Shown here piece after piece: positions 28,114 to 38,934 of a stretch of 64,000 nucleotides of DNA. Numbering within the stretch: the stretch's first letter is position 1; every line of letters begins with the position of its first letter. A model generated the notes under the pieces. That model did not search any database. It was not told the origin of the DNA and worked only from the letters and a program-made list of their open reading frames with translations. The DNA comes from Galeruca laticollis (lineage: Eukaryota; Arthropoda; Insecta; Coleoptera; Chrysomelidae). Location of the stretch: positions 27,930,487 through 27,994,486 of the forward strand of contig OY998185.1 of the NCBI GenBank assembly GCA_963921935.1. Reading direction: 5' to 3'. The translations under genes were made by a program, and so were the position numbers.

Positions 28114-29460
28114 TCAGGTGATGTAATTTATATGTTCAGAGAACGTCAACTTTTTTGTTAGGATTACACCCAGATACCTACATATTTTACTCGCTAGAAT
28201 CCTTTGACCCTGGACCACCATCTTGAACGGACCAGTTGTTTCCCTGGGGCCCCTTAAAACCATCACTACCGTTTTTTGGGGTGCGATTTCTAGGCCGTTT
28301 TCCCTCGTCCATTTTACTGCCAGCGCAGCTGCTCTTTCTGCCTCGTTTCTCACCGCGTTCTCTGAGCCCCCCTCACCCAGTACACTAAATCGTCCGCGTA
28401 CGCGATCGCAGATGTTTTATTCCCATACTTCAAGTTTAGAATCCCATTGTACATGACTTTCCACAGTACTGGCCCTAGGATCGAGCCCTACAGGACGCCC
28501 ATCGTGCATTTGTGGGATATCCTACCCGAGTCAATCCGCCTATTACTCAAATAGCTTCCTATTAGGCTGACTAAATATTTGCTAACCTTTCCCCCCCCTA
28601 GCGCTTCCATTATTTTGCCCCATTTCGCCGTATTGAAAGCGTTTCTTATGTCTAAAGCGATCGTTACTCCCCACTTGTCCTGGCAATTCTTCACTTTGCC
28701 CTTTAACTCCATTATGGCCGTGACGGTGGAGTGCTTCGCGCAAAAACCATGCTGGTGTGGGGACAGGAGGTTCTCCCTTCTATCTCTGGCACCAGCCTAT
28801 TGACTAGCAGTCGCTCAAACAGCTTACCCATTGTGTTTATTAGACATATTAGTTTTTAACTGCTGGCAAGGTTGGGATCTTTCTCCTCCTTAGGCAGTAA
28901 GGCTACCCTCGTCTTCTTAAAATCCTCCGGGAACCTCCGACTAATCAATATTGTGTTCATGTATTACAACATGTCGATCGGCCTGATCCTCACCGCTATT
29001 TTCAAGGCTTCCACAGTCAAGCCATCTAGACCCGGAGCATTGCCGTTTTTCATGGCCTTTATTGCCACATCCAGCTCCTCCCTGGTGAACCCTGCTGGTC
29101 TTTCAGAGTCAAAGACCGTATCTCCTTGAACCATCAGGGTTGAGAATAGCGCTTTAAGTATCCTTCCTACGTTTGATCGACAGCTTCCTAGACGTGTTCT
29201 TTGCGAGACTTCCTGTAGATATCCTATACCCCCGACCCCATCGTTTTCTAGGTCAGAGATTAGATTTTCCCAGCTGCCTTTCTTGGCCGCTAGTATTTTG
29301 GCCTTCATTAGCTTACTATTTTCCCTCATGCGGGATTCTAGAGACCTTCTGTTTTCCGGCTTCCTTTCTCTGGTATATTTCCTTCTGGTTTTAATGTATT
29401 CCCTGCGGGCAGTGTCAATTTCCGGGTTCCACCAGTAGGAAGGTCTTCATCCTTAGGCTG
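28114..29460 (-). pseudogene. LINE reverse transcriptase, frameshifted
   Basis: Blocks in order (minus): W-W-N-P-E-I-D at about 29430, G-N-A-P-G-L-D-G-L (29035-29060), A-L-D-I-R-N-A-F-N-T-A (28640-28670), the A-Y-A-D-D-L catalytic box (about 28390-28410) and R-Y-L-G-V-I-L (28150-28180). Domain order is complete, but four or more frame breaks separate the pieces. Confidence 0.85.
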
Positions 29461-29808
29461 GCTTTTTTAATCCTTTTATTAGTCCTTACTTGGTAAGTGA
29501 TGTGCCCGTGATGTGTGAATGGGTTCACATACTCCACCTGTCATTCACCGATGCTTCTGCTGGTATTCTCAGAGCACAGCGTAACGTCGATGTAAGACTT
29601 CGAAATTGCCCGTTCGAAACTATGTTGCCCATTCTTTCTTCCCATCTTAGCATACTCTTTATACCCTTCCCCTTCACATATTAACCCTTTAATAGCTCTA
29701 ATCTTGTCCGCTCTCCTTTGCTTGTTCCACTCTTTCTTACATTCCGAGCACCTGCTATTCGGTGATGTCCCTGTAACCCGTTTGGTTTTTTTGCGACAGG
29801 GTTTTCAT

Positions 29809-30548
29809 CTACCCTAACCTTCTCTTAATCTCTGGGTCAATTTTCAGCTTGGCAACCTCCATTAGGTTTATCACCTCCTCTACTTTCCTTAATATGGCTA
29901 GTATTGGTGTCTCCCCTTCTACGCTCTCATTTCTCCATTCTTTTCTCTTTTCTGTCTTATCCCTTCTCCTTATCGGATCACTTTGTGTCCAAAACTCCCC
30001 GCCGTCCTTTTTATCTGAGTCAATGTCCATGAGTATTTTGAACACATTTGATTGCATAAAATCCGCGTCCGTATCGCCATAAAAATCTCCGAACAGTGTG
30101 GATGACATAATTGAACGTTCGCCCAGTTGCTTGCATTTATTCAAAAAGTAGTCCTCTTCAACATTTATAATGTTTGCCGCTTTCACATTGCTGTTCGTGG
30201 CTTCTTCCTCTTCTTTTTCTGTTTCTTTTTCCTCATCCCCATTTTCCATATCCTTGTGTTTTTTCGCAGTTCCCATTTCCGTGCTACTATAAAGATCATC
30301 TTTGTTCGCCGTCCTCTTTCCCCTCGTCCTTTTTCTTTTCCTCTCTTCTTTTCTCCTCTTTCCCTCTCCTCCATTCCTCTTCTTTCCATCTCTTTCTTCG
30401 TTCTACGTAGGGATCTCTCGTACTCCCCCCTCGCTTCGTCCTCCTCTCCCTCGCTACTCTCTACCTTCTCCCTCTCTTTTTCCTGCATTAATGCGGTTGG
30501 GCTTCCACAACTTTCTTCCAGTGTTTTTCTAGTTTTGTGCAGTTCCAA
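29809..30548 (-). pseudogene. LINE ORF1 (gag-like) remnant
   Basis: Two overlapping minus-strand frames (30183-30548 and 29809-30276) give a highly charged, Lys/Glu-rich protein. Between 29690 and 29800, C-S-E-C-K-K-E-W suggests a zinc-knuckle remnant. Low complexity (CT-rich on +) makes the boundary uncertain. Confidence 0.6.
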
Positions 30549-30639
30549 GAGCCTCTCTTCATGCTTCCTTCTCTCTCCGTCCTCCTCTCTCTCTAATTCC
30601 TCCCCTCCTTCTCACTTCCTTTTCCCTTTGTTACATTGT

Positions 30640-31905
30640 TCTTCATAACTATTCCCACGAGCTGGGTCGAAAGAATTGCACAGAGTTCTAATTTGGGAAC
30701 GGTGAGCATGTTTTTAATGGCGCAACTCGTGATTTTGTACCCACTAATGCATAATCGATGTTCCCATTTGCATATTTGGAGAGGAGATATAAGTTGCATC
30801 CATATGCCACTGAACTGGCATCTCAAAATCCATGAAGTTGACATTCTATGGGTGTTTCATTAATAAATAGATACCGTGGAAACGTATCGCTGAAGAGAGA
30901 AGAAATACTGTTTACAAAATCTTTCCAAGCAAGGATGATGGACTTATCAGTGATTTCTTGATACCATGAAAGTTTGTGCAACCATGTGCGTTGCATTAAT
31001 ATTTTTCCACTTAAGCCCAAGAATTTTACAAAATCAAAACTTAAGTCTAGATCTAACGCTTGAAAATGCACTGATTCGTTATGGAAGTCTAGAGAATTCG
31101 AACGAAATTTGTGTAACGTAAAACCTTATGCATAAAGACACTTGTTTAATTCGGATTGCGACAGCTTCAGGTCAGACAGTGAGTTAGCACCTGACAGTAT
31201 GTCATCCACATACGTCTGGCTTAATAATGCGTCTGAAGCGAGAGATATGGGTATTTCGTTGTGCAATGTTTTGAAGTATTCGACATGCGAGATAGGGAGC
31301 ACATTATTGTCCGAACGGTATCTGGATTTGTGGAGATCTGTCTGTACATCTTCTGTATATCAGCTGTTAACACGTATCGAGAAGAGAGAACGACATAATA
31401 TGTCGAATAATTCGGGCTGCACCTGAGGACCTTTGAGAGATATGTCATTAAAAGAGAATGATGAAGTTGTTTTAGAGGAGAAATCGAAGACCACTCGCAA
31501 TTTAGTGGTTTCGCTGTGTTCTCTCAGAACACATAGGTAGGATACAAAATACTTATTTTGGTTGAAGGAGTTGGTGAGAGCTAAAGGAACAAATTTTCCA
31601 TGTCCGAGAGAAACGTATTCATCTATAAATTGTTTGTATTCTGAGAAAAGAACTGGGTTGTGAGCGAATTTTCTTTCGAGTGATTCGAATCTACGTTTTG
31701 ATATTAAAAGAGAATCTCAAAGTTTTTTGTGAGCATTCGATTCTAAGAACGGAACATTTACTTGATATCTTCCGTTGTCTAAAATTTTGGTGGTGGATGA
31801 GAATATTTTTTCCCGCACGCACGAAATCTTGTAATGTGCAACGAGCGTAACTAATCTAAGAGACGAGCTGACTAATTGCAACTCGACCGTCTTCTGCATA
31901 TTTTA
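30640..31905 (-). pseudogene. Second BEL/Pao pol remnant
   Basis: Minus strand: F-S-S-T-T-K-I-L-D-N-G-R-Y-Q-V (31800-31840), a V-V-F-D-F-S-S-K-T block (about 31480), L-T-A-D-I-Q-K-M-Y-R-Q-I (31325-31370), T-Y-V-D-D-I-L-S-G (31185-31225), the RT/RNase H connection (30823-31071) and P-K-L-E-L-C-A-I-L (30660-30700). This is BEL order; several frameshifts. It abuts the R1-like LINE, so one was inserted beside or into the other. Confidence 0.85.
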
Positions 31906-32034
31906 TGTATTTTCAAATTAATAATATTTGAAAATAATTCTTCTGTTTTTTTTCTAAATATGTCGTATAATTGTAAAGTGTATAGTATTTATAGTAAATA
32001 TAGGAAAAATTGTAATTGAAACGATCTGTTTTAG

Positions 32035-32395
32035 GAGAAGTTTAGAATCGATATCAGAACATAAAACGAAGAAATTATTTTCTCCCACGCGTACGCTTAG
32101 TACAACTAGTCGATGTAGTTCTTCTTTAGAATCGTTTTCTTCCGAACAGGAAAATGCCGTTAGAAGCGCGACAAAGAACAAAAACGACGAAGAAAAAACC
32201 GTCCAAAGCCCGGCATCTAGTTATCTTTCCTGGATAGAAAGCGTTAATAACATTGAGAATACGAGAGCCGAAGTTCAACCCAATGATATAAATGATGTAG
32301 AAGGTAAAGTTGGGGAGTGGAATAACTTTTGGTTAAATTATAATACTGCAAGAAGTCGATATATGTCTAGCGCTTTTCTAACTGATGATAGAATG
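32035..32395 (+). CDS. Host gene, exon 2 of 4
   Basis: The acceptor CTGTTTTAG ends at 32034 and the donor ATG|GTAAGA starts at 32396. The exon begins in phase 2, matching exon 1, and ends in phase 0. It adds about 120 codons: a Ser-rich start (S-L-E-S-I-S), then S-S-Y-L-S-W-I-E-S and W-N-N-F-W-L-N-Y-N-T-A-R-S-R-Y, the most conserved-looking part of the protein. No stop in frame. Confidence 0.8.
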
Positions 32396-33054
32396 GTAAG
32401 AACAAGTTAGTATTCGATTAATGAAAATATGTGTGAATGAACTCATAGGAAAGTATACGAGCATCTTGATAAGGTAGGGTTGGTGGGGTCACAATATCAA
32501 TTTTCATTTAAGCTGCTGTTGATGTTGTCGAAACATCTAGAATTGTTGATGATGGTAGAGGATCTACATTAAGAGCAGGCAAAACAATTTTCTGGGTCAC
32601 AGTTACGGTTTTTTCTAAATTTTCTTGTGATATGGGCCGGCAGCTTCGGCTTACACGAAGCAAAACGCATATTAGCTGAAATTGCTGACCCATTCTCAGA
32701 TTGGTTCTATTCTATACATGAGTGGCATCGAAATCACTTTCTTAGATCATCTGGAAGTTTACAGGCCATAAACCCGCAATTAAAGAATTGGTAATGTTTT
32801 TCAATAAATGGAGCAGCAGTCAATTTGGGAATTTGTTTGATAGTTATAGTCATACCAGGATGTTAAACAAGCAAGACATTAAAAGATTGCGTACACTTAG
32901 ATTCGAATGGTCGATGCCATGTTCCCTTGCATATAAAATTGACGATACTGACGCGTTGCTTTCGTGATTATCCAGTAAGATCAGAAATCTATTATCGGGC
33001 TTGCAAGATGTTTGTCTGACAAAAGTTTGAATGACTTGCTATCTATCCTGATTT
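32396..33054. other. Intron start with a degraded coding-like stretch
   Basis: Around 32800-32975 the + strand reads an unbroken S-Q-F-G-N-L-F-D-S-Y...K-R-L-R-T-L-R-F-E-W. I cannot assign it to a family. The rest shows no signal. Confidence 0.3.
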
Positions 33055-33473
33055 AATGAAATTGACTGTCTCGACCCTTACTTCATGGAATATGCTCATA
33101 TTAGTGTTTTTAAATGAAACTCAAGGTCTCTAGGTAATTCCACAATATAATACAAGTTATTGAAAATTCTAGAAAATTGACAATTGTTTCGATAAATCAA
33201 TATCATCGTCAGAATGACAGAAGATACATTTCATTTTATGCCTACCTGATGTTTAGTAGTTATTTTTGGCTAGACCAAGAACTAACCTAACTTGTGATTG
33301 GCTTAATATATGTTTATAGAAAAAAGAAGAAGATGTGATATTACAAATATTGGAGCTTAGATATTATTAGCCCTATGGTGATATCCTGGATATCATTTTT
33401 CCAATGATATCCAGTATAACTGAGCAATGATATAGAAAACCAGGAAAACTATATCTGCTGATCTTTACAATTA

Positions 33474-33959
33474 TCACTTAAGAAGACAGTTTATTAGTGG
33501 AGAATTCCCTAGATTTAACTGTTCATTGACAACTTCATATTGTGGGTTTCTTAAATGTCTTCTAATTTCCAGTTCTTCAAGGAAATCCAGTTCTTGTTTC
33601 TTTTCACAAATATGCAGTACTTCTAGTTCTGTGTTAGGTGTCAATGAATGATTGGTGTCAAGTAGATGTTTTGCGTAGTGGGATTTATCTGGTTGTTTTA
33701 ATCTGTATGCTCGTAAGTGCTCACTGTATCGTATTTCAAAATTCCTAAGGGTCTGACCCAAATAGACAGCATTACATTCTGGACATTTGAGTTTATATAT
33801 ACCTGACTCCTTTAATAGTGGTATTTTTGTTTTTACATTTAACAATTTTGTACTAACGTTACTTTCTGTTTTAAAAGAAATTGTTGTATTCGTTGCTGAA
33901 GATATTATCTTTGAAATATTATTAGAAATATTTCCTGCATATGTGATGGTTTTATACAT
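33474..33959 (-). pseudogene. Inverted duplicate of the Penelope endonuclease end
   Basis: 161 codons on the minus strand, nearly identical to the last 160 of the + strand protein at 34017-35372, including the G-I-Y-K-L-K-C-P...Y-L-G-Q-T endonuclease motif. It lacks any RT and is a by-product of the inverted duplication. Confidence 0.85.
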
Positions 33960-34016
33960 AAAATAACGAAACCAATTAGACCTGTAGTCTCTTATGTTAA
34001 TGCTCCTAATAATATA

Positions 34017-35372
34017 TTGGCAAAGAAGCTCAACAATATACTCAATACTTACGGATATGAATCTCAGTACTCAATTAGAAATTCAATAGAACTAATCAAA
34101 AAGTTGAAAGCAATCCACTTACAAGATAACTATAAACTCATATCGTTCGATGTAACTAACATGTTTACTAAAATTCCTCCTAAAGAATGTCTAATACTTG
34201 TAAGAAAATTACTAGAAGATAAAAATATTAATCCAGGAATAATATCAGATATACTTAATTTATTTGATGTATGCATTAATCAGAATTATTTCACTATTGA
34301 CAATAAGATATATATTCAAAATGAAGGTTTACCAATGGGAAGCCCTATATCACCTATTTTAGCAAACATTTTTATGGACAATTTAGAAAGAAAGATGTTT
34401 GAAAGTAATATTTCGAAAAATATTTTATTTTGGTATAGATATGTAGATGATATATTAGCTTGTTTTATGGGTAGTGAACGACAATTAGATGTATTTTTCA
34501 ACCACATCAATAATTTACACCCGAAAATTAAATTTACATTAGAAATTGAAGAAAATAGCTCAATCAATTTTCTTGATTTAAAAATTCAAAGAGTTAATAA
34601 TGTACTTGATTATTCAATTTACCGAAAACCAACACAAACTGATGTAACAATTCCATTCAATTCTAACCACCCTGTGTCACACAGACTAGCAGCATATAAT
34701 TCAATGATACATAGAGCTTTTTCAGTTCCTATGAACAAATGTAATTTTGATAGAGAGATTAATACAATTAGACAAATAGCAACATCTATCGGTTATCCAT
34801 TAGATATGATAAATAAGCTAATTAGTAAAAAAGAGGAAAAAGTGGCATTACAACTAATATATCCTAAACAAGCTGATGAAATTAAAACTTATAAAACCAT
34901 CACATATGCAGGAAATATTTCTAATAATATTTCAAAGATAATATCTTCAGCAACGAATACAACAATTTCTTTTAAAACAGAAAGTAACGTTAGTACAAAA
35001 TTGTTAAATGTAAAAACAAAAATACCACTATTAAAGAAGTCAGATATATATAAACTCAAATGTCCAGAATGTAATGCTGTCTATTTGGGTCAGACCCTTA
35101 GGAATTTTGAAATACGATACAGTGAGCACTTACGAGCATACAGATTAAAACAACCAGATAAATCCCACTGCGCAAAACATCTACTTGACACCAATCATTC
35201 ATTGACACCTAACACAAAACTAGAAGTACTGCATATTTGTGAAAAGAAACAAGAACTGGATTTCCTTGAAGAACTGGAAATTAGAAGACATTTAAGAAAC
35301 CCACAATATGAAGTTGTCAATGAACAGTTGAATCTAGGGAATTCTCCACTAATAAACTGTCTTCTTAAGTGA
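34017..35372 (+). CDS. Penelope-like RT plus GIY-YIG endonuclease, 5' truncated
   Basis: 451 codons open. RT motifs: L-I-S-F-D-V-T-N-M-F (motif A), G-L-P-M-G-S-P-I-S-P (B), Y-V-D-D-I-L-A (catalytic), N-F-L-D-L-K-I. The GIY-YIG-like nuclease near residue 345 reads I-Y-K-L-K-C...Y-L-G-Q-T, followed by R-Y-S-E-H. The N-terminal part of the usual protein is missing; in-frame RT homology (R-P-V-V-S-Y) already starts at about 33960, before the first possible start, so no proper initiation codon exists. Confidence 0.9.
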   Translation: MAKKLNNILNTYGYESQYSIRNSIELIKKLKAIHLQDNYKLISFDVTNMFTKIPPKECLILVRKLLEDKNINPGIISDILNLFDVCINQNYFTIDNKIYIQNEGLPMGSPISPILANIFMDNLERKMFESNISKNILFWYRYVDDILACFMGSERQLDVFFNHINNLHPKIKFTLEIEENSSINFLDLKIQRVNNVLDYSIYRKPTQTDVTIPFNSNHPVSHRLAAYNSMIHRAFSVPMNKCNFDREINTIRQIATSIGYPLDMINKLISKKEEKVALQLIYPKQADEIKTYKTITYAGNISNNISKIISSATNTTISFKTESNVSTKLLNVKTKIPLLKKSDIYKLKCPECNAVYLGQTLRNFEIRYSEHLRAYRLKQPDKSHCAKHLLDTNHSLTPNTKLEVLHICEKKQELDFLEELEIRRHLRNPQYEVVNEQLNLGNSPLINCLLK

Positions 35373-35745
35373 TAATTGTAAAGATCAGCAGATATAGTTT
35401 TCCTGGTTTTCTATATCATTGCACAGTTATACTGATCTTAATTGGAAAAATGATATCCAGGATATCACCATAGGGCTAATAATATCTAAGCTTCAATATT
35501 TGTAATATCACATATTCTTCTTTTTTCTATAAACATATATTAAGCCAATCACAAGTTAGGTTACTTCTTGGTCTAGCCAAATATAACTACTAAACATCAG
35601 GTAGGCATAAAATGAAATGTAACTTCTGTCATTCTGACGATGATATTGATTTATCGAAACAATTGTCAATTTTTTAGAATTTTCAATAACTTGTATTATA
35701 TTGTGGAATTAACTAGAGACCTTGAGTTTCATTTAAAAACACAAA

Positions 35746-36590
35746 CACGTCATTTAATTTTAGGGGTGACGTTTCAACCCTTGTTCCCCGTCGTAAGCAA
35801 ATTTTCTTTAGCCAGTGTGTTTTCAACATTATACTCCTTCTACCATACAAATATTAACTTGGCTTCTCGTTTCCTTTGAAAGTTACAATTGATTCAATTT
35901 TAGGGGTGACCTTTCAACCCGTGTTCCCCATCGTAAGCAAATTTCCTTTGAACAGTGTGTTTTCAACATGATTATCCTTCTACCATCCAATTATTAACTT
36001 GGCTTCTCGTTTCCTTTGGGAGTTACAATTTATTTTAGTTTTAGGGGTGAGGTTTCAACCCTTGTTCCCTATCGTAACCAATTTTCCTTTGAATTGTGCG
36101 TTTATTACATTATAATCCTCCTACCCTCCAAATATTAACTTGGCTTCTCTTTTCCTTTGGAAGTTACAATTTATTGAATTTTAGGGGTGACGTTTCAACC
36201 CTTGTTCCCCATCGTAAGCAAATTTCCTTCAAACGGTATGTTTTTCACATTATAATCCTTCTACCAATCCAATATTAACTTTGCTTCTCTTTTCCTTTGG
36301 AAGTTACAATTTATTTAATTTTAGGGGTGACGTTTCAACCCTTGTTACCCATGATAAGCAAATTTACTTTGAACAGTGCGTTTTCAACATTATTATCTTT
36401 CTACCCTCCAAATATTAACTTGGCTCCTCGTTTCTTCTGGAAATTACCATTTATTTTAGTTTTAGGGGTGACTTTGCAACTCTTGTTCCCCATCATAAGC
36501 AGATTCCTTCCAAACAGTGTGTCATCTAAACCAATACACACCTACTCATTGAATATAAAGGTGGTAGCTCTCGGAAATATGAATTCTTGA
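35746..36590. repeat. Tandem satellite, ~140-bp unit, six copies
   Basis: AGGGGTGA starts at 35762, 35902, 36043, 36183, 36323 and 36464, a period of 140-141 bp. Each unit contains TTTCAACCCTTGTTCCCC, AGCAAATTT, TTTTCAACATTAT, TTCTACC and TTAACTTGGCTTCTCGTTTCC. Conserved length with point differences. Short ORFs inside are not genes. Confidence 0.92.
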
Positions 36591-36869
36591 CATTCTATAT
36601 ATCTTTCTCGAAATATGTGCATAGTACTCTTCAGCGTTATCTGTTTCTTTCCAGAATTCCCTTTTTCCAGTTCCTTTTTCGCGTCTAAGTACTCCATTTT
36701 CTTTTTCATTCTCTTTGTTTCTTAATTTAGGTACTTGGTCTTGTGAGTATTCTTATCTTTATTTAGCTATATCTTATATCCATCATTATCAGAATTTCGG
36801 AAAATTTTGTCAGTAAAATATTTACATTTTTGGTTATGTTACTGCAGCTCTTTGCCACCTTGTTTGCAT

Positions 36870-37920
36870 TCATGATACTATTCATCATCATCACGTAGCG
36901 CTACAACCCTGGGTGGGTCTTGGCTGACTGTACAACTTTTTTCCAATTTGTTCGGTCTTCCATCAACCTAGGGTCAAATGGAAGGTTCATTTTCCGGAGA
37001 TCTGCTTGGATGTTATCTCTCCATCGCATTCTGGGACGTCCGAGTGGTCTTTTGCCTGTGGGAATCTCCTCCCATACCAGTTTTACAAGTCTCTCGTTAT
37101 GCAGTCTGTGCACGTGGCCTGCCCATCTTAGTCGCTGTGATTTAATTTCTTGGACAATATCGGCGTCGTTGTAGAGTGCTTTTAATTCGATATTGGTTCT
37201 GATCTTATACTGGTTTGTGGTGATGTCATGGTGAGGTCCGAAAATTTTTCTAAGTATTTTTCGTTCAAAGCGTCTGAGCTTTTCTTCGTTTGCTTGGGTC
37301 ATGGTCCACGTTTCGCATCCGTATGTTATTACAGGTCTGACGATGGATTTATAGATTTTGATCTTTGAACTTCTTGTGAGATTTTTTGATTTTATGAGCT
37401 TATTCAGTGCAAATAGACAGCGGTTTGCAGATTGGATTCTGTATTTTATTTCTTCGGTAACATCGTTGTCCGCTGTGATTGCGGCCCCCAGATACTTAAA
37501 ACGTTGTACTCTTTCGAAATTAAAGGTGTTGATCGTCACATTTTGTCCTGTTCTGTCTCTTCGTGTCGTTCTATTTATACACATATATTTCGTCATCTCT
37601 TCATTAATCTTCAGCCCTACTTCACATGTTGCTCTTTACACCTTGTTGAAAATGTCTTTCGTGGATAGGATGGAGTCTCCAACGAGATCTATGTCATCTG
37701 CATATGCGAGTAACAGCTTGGGACCTTGAACCGATAGCAATTCTGTTTTTATTTCGGCCGACCTCATGGCTTTCTCTAATACAAGGTTAAAAAGTAGTGG
37801 AGATAACGCATCACCCTGTTTAAGTCCACTGTTGATTTCAAAGCTGCCAGACATTTTATTATTTGATACTATTACTCGAGAATATAAACCCACGTGTATG
37901 GATAAGTCCATCTTTCTCAC
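36870..37920 (-). pseudogene. LINE RT 3' part with GAT-repeat tail
   Basis: Two minus-strand frames. 37636-37920 carries L-K-Q-G-D-A-L-S-P-L-L-F-N and L-L-A-Y-A-D-D-I-D (catalytic). 36901-37596 carries F-K-Y-L-G-A-A-I-T, Y-G-C-E-T-W, R-L-R-W-A-G-H-V and G-K-R-P-L-G-R-P-R-M-R-W. The element ends in a short ATGATGATG tail (36870-36895). A stop near 37620 separates the frames. Confidence 0.85.
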
Positions 37921-38799
37921 ACGCTGACGTCACTCGGAGACAAATTTCGCAGCCACAGTCAGTTTCATAATGACGTTTAACGGTTTTGATGAGTGTTTCT
38001 TTAGAGATGAATGTGCGTAAAGCTTAGTAAACTATAATTAAAAACATTGACGTATACGAAAACGATGTCGATAATTCTGAAATATTCACTGGACAAATGT
38101 TTGGGGCTTTAAATTTACCTAACGATATTGAATATACTAGCCGAAAAGATTCTGCTGATGTTGAGGAAAAAGATATCAAAGTGCATGTTAAACAACTTGA
38201 ATATATAGATTATTAAAAAAAGATGTATCGTAGTAGAATAGGGTAAAGATTTGCGTTTAAAAAATATATACTTCCTTGAGCAAAAAATTAAGCTAGCGAA
38301 TGGACAGCCAAGGAAAACCAAATCACACAAGAACTTGAATGGGATGATTTAGAAAATTTGGCAGGGTTTATTGCATTTGAGTTACAGAAAATAAACTCGG
38401 TTACATTCCAAACAGCAATGACATGTAATTTTCCTGGGTAAACCATATTTCCCAAGGTGGTCTACTAAAACCAAATCCAGATTTTCTAACTAAATGTAGT
38501 GAACTCAACTATATTTTTAAAAATTTTAATGGGGAGTCATTAAAATTGACCAAAATTGTTTAAAAACCCTAACGGATTTAGCCGAATCTGTTCATTTAAG
38601 TACAGAAGCCAAGCACCTTTTCTTTAGATGCAAAGTGTATTTTAAAATTTGAATGTTAAGGATTGAAGAAAAATCCAAAGTTTGGAAGAGAAAAATGACA
38701 AAAATTGTAAAATAAATTAATAAAATTTGGGTTTATTGTGTAAATTTTATATATACTAAGTATCTACTAATAGATTAAACAAAATTGTTTATCAATAGA
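37921..38799. other. Degraded sequence, unassigned
   Basis: Around 38040-38220 the + strand shows a short coding-like stretch rich in Asp/Glu/Lys, broken by stops. No family recognised. Confidence 0.4.
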
Positions 38800-38934
38800 A
38801 ATGTTTTTATTTTAACACTTCCCTATCAAAAAAATTGTAGACTAGTTATTACTTTTTGCATAAAAATAAATGAAACAATTTTTTTTTTAAATTCAAAAAC
38901 CTCACACTACGGTGTAACATTTTTAATCTACTAG

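Larger units (their letters stand above)
27180..30600 (-). mobile_element. R1-like non-LTR retrotransposon (LINE), internally deleted
   Basis: On the minus strand from right to left: ORF1 gag-like (30548-29809), an endonuclease C-terminal tail, RT and the C-terminal region. It ends in an A-run (T-run at about 27183-27195 on +). Most of the endonuclease is missing between ORF1 and RT. Frames are broken in several places. Confidence 0.85.
33055..35745 (+). mobile_element. Penelope-like element, copy 1, in inverted-repeat arrangement
   Basis: A right arm (34895-35745), encoding the end of the protein and the 3' noncoding region, is mirrored by an inverted left arm (33108-33959) of about 850 bp. 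The RT part lies between them. Inverted and tandem partial copies of this kind are known for Penelope elements. 5' truncated: the RT starts abruptly at the arm junction near 33959. Confidence 0.88.

Noticed and set aside
30127..30648. 173-aa + strand ORF rich in Ser, Phe and Pro
   Set aside because: Antisense shadow of the Lys/Glu-rich LINE ORF1; low-complexity CT-rich DNA.
35640..36590. ORFs across the 140-bp satellite
   Set aside because: Frames shift between units because the period is 140-141 bp; no coding constraint.
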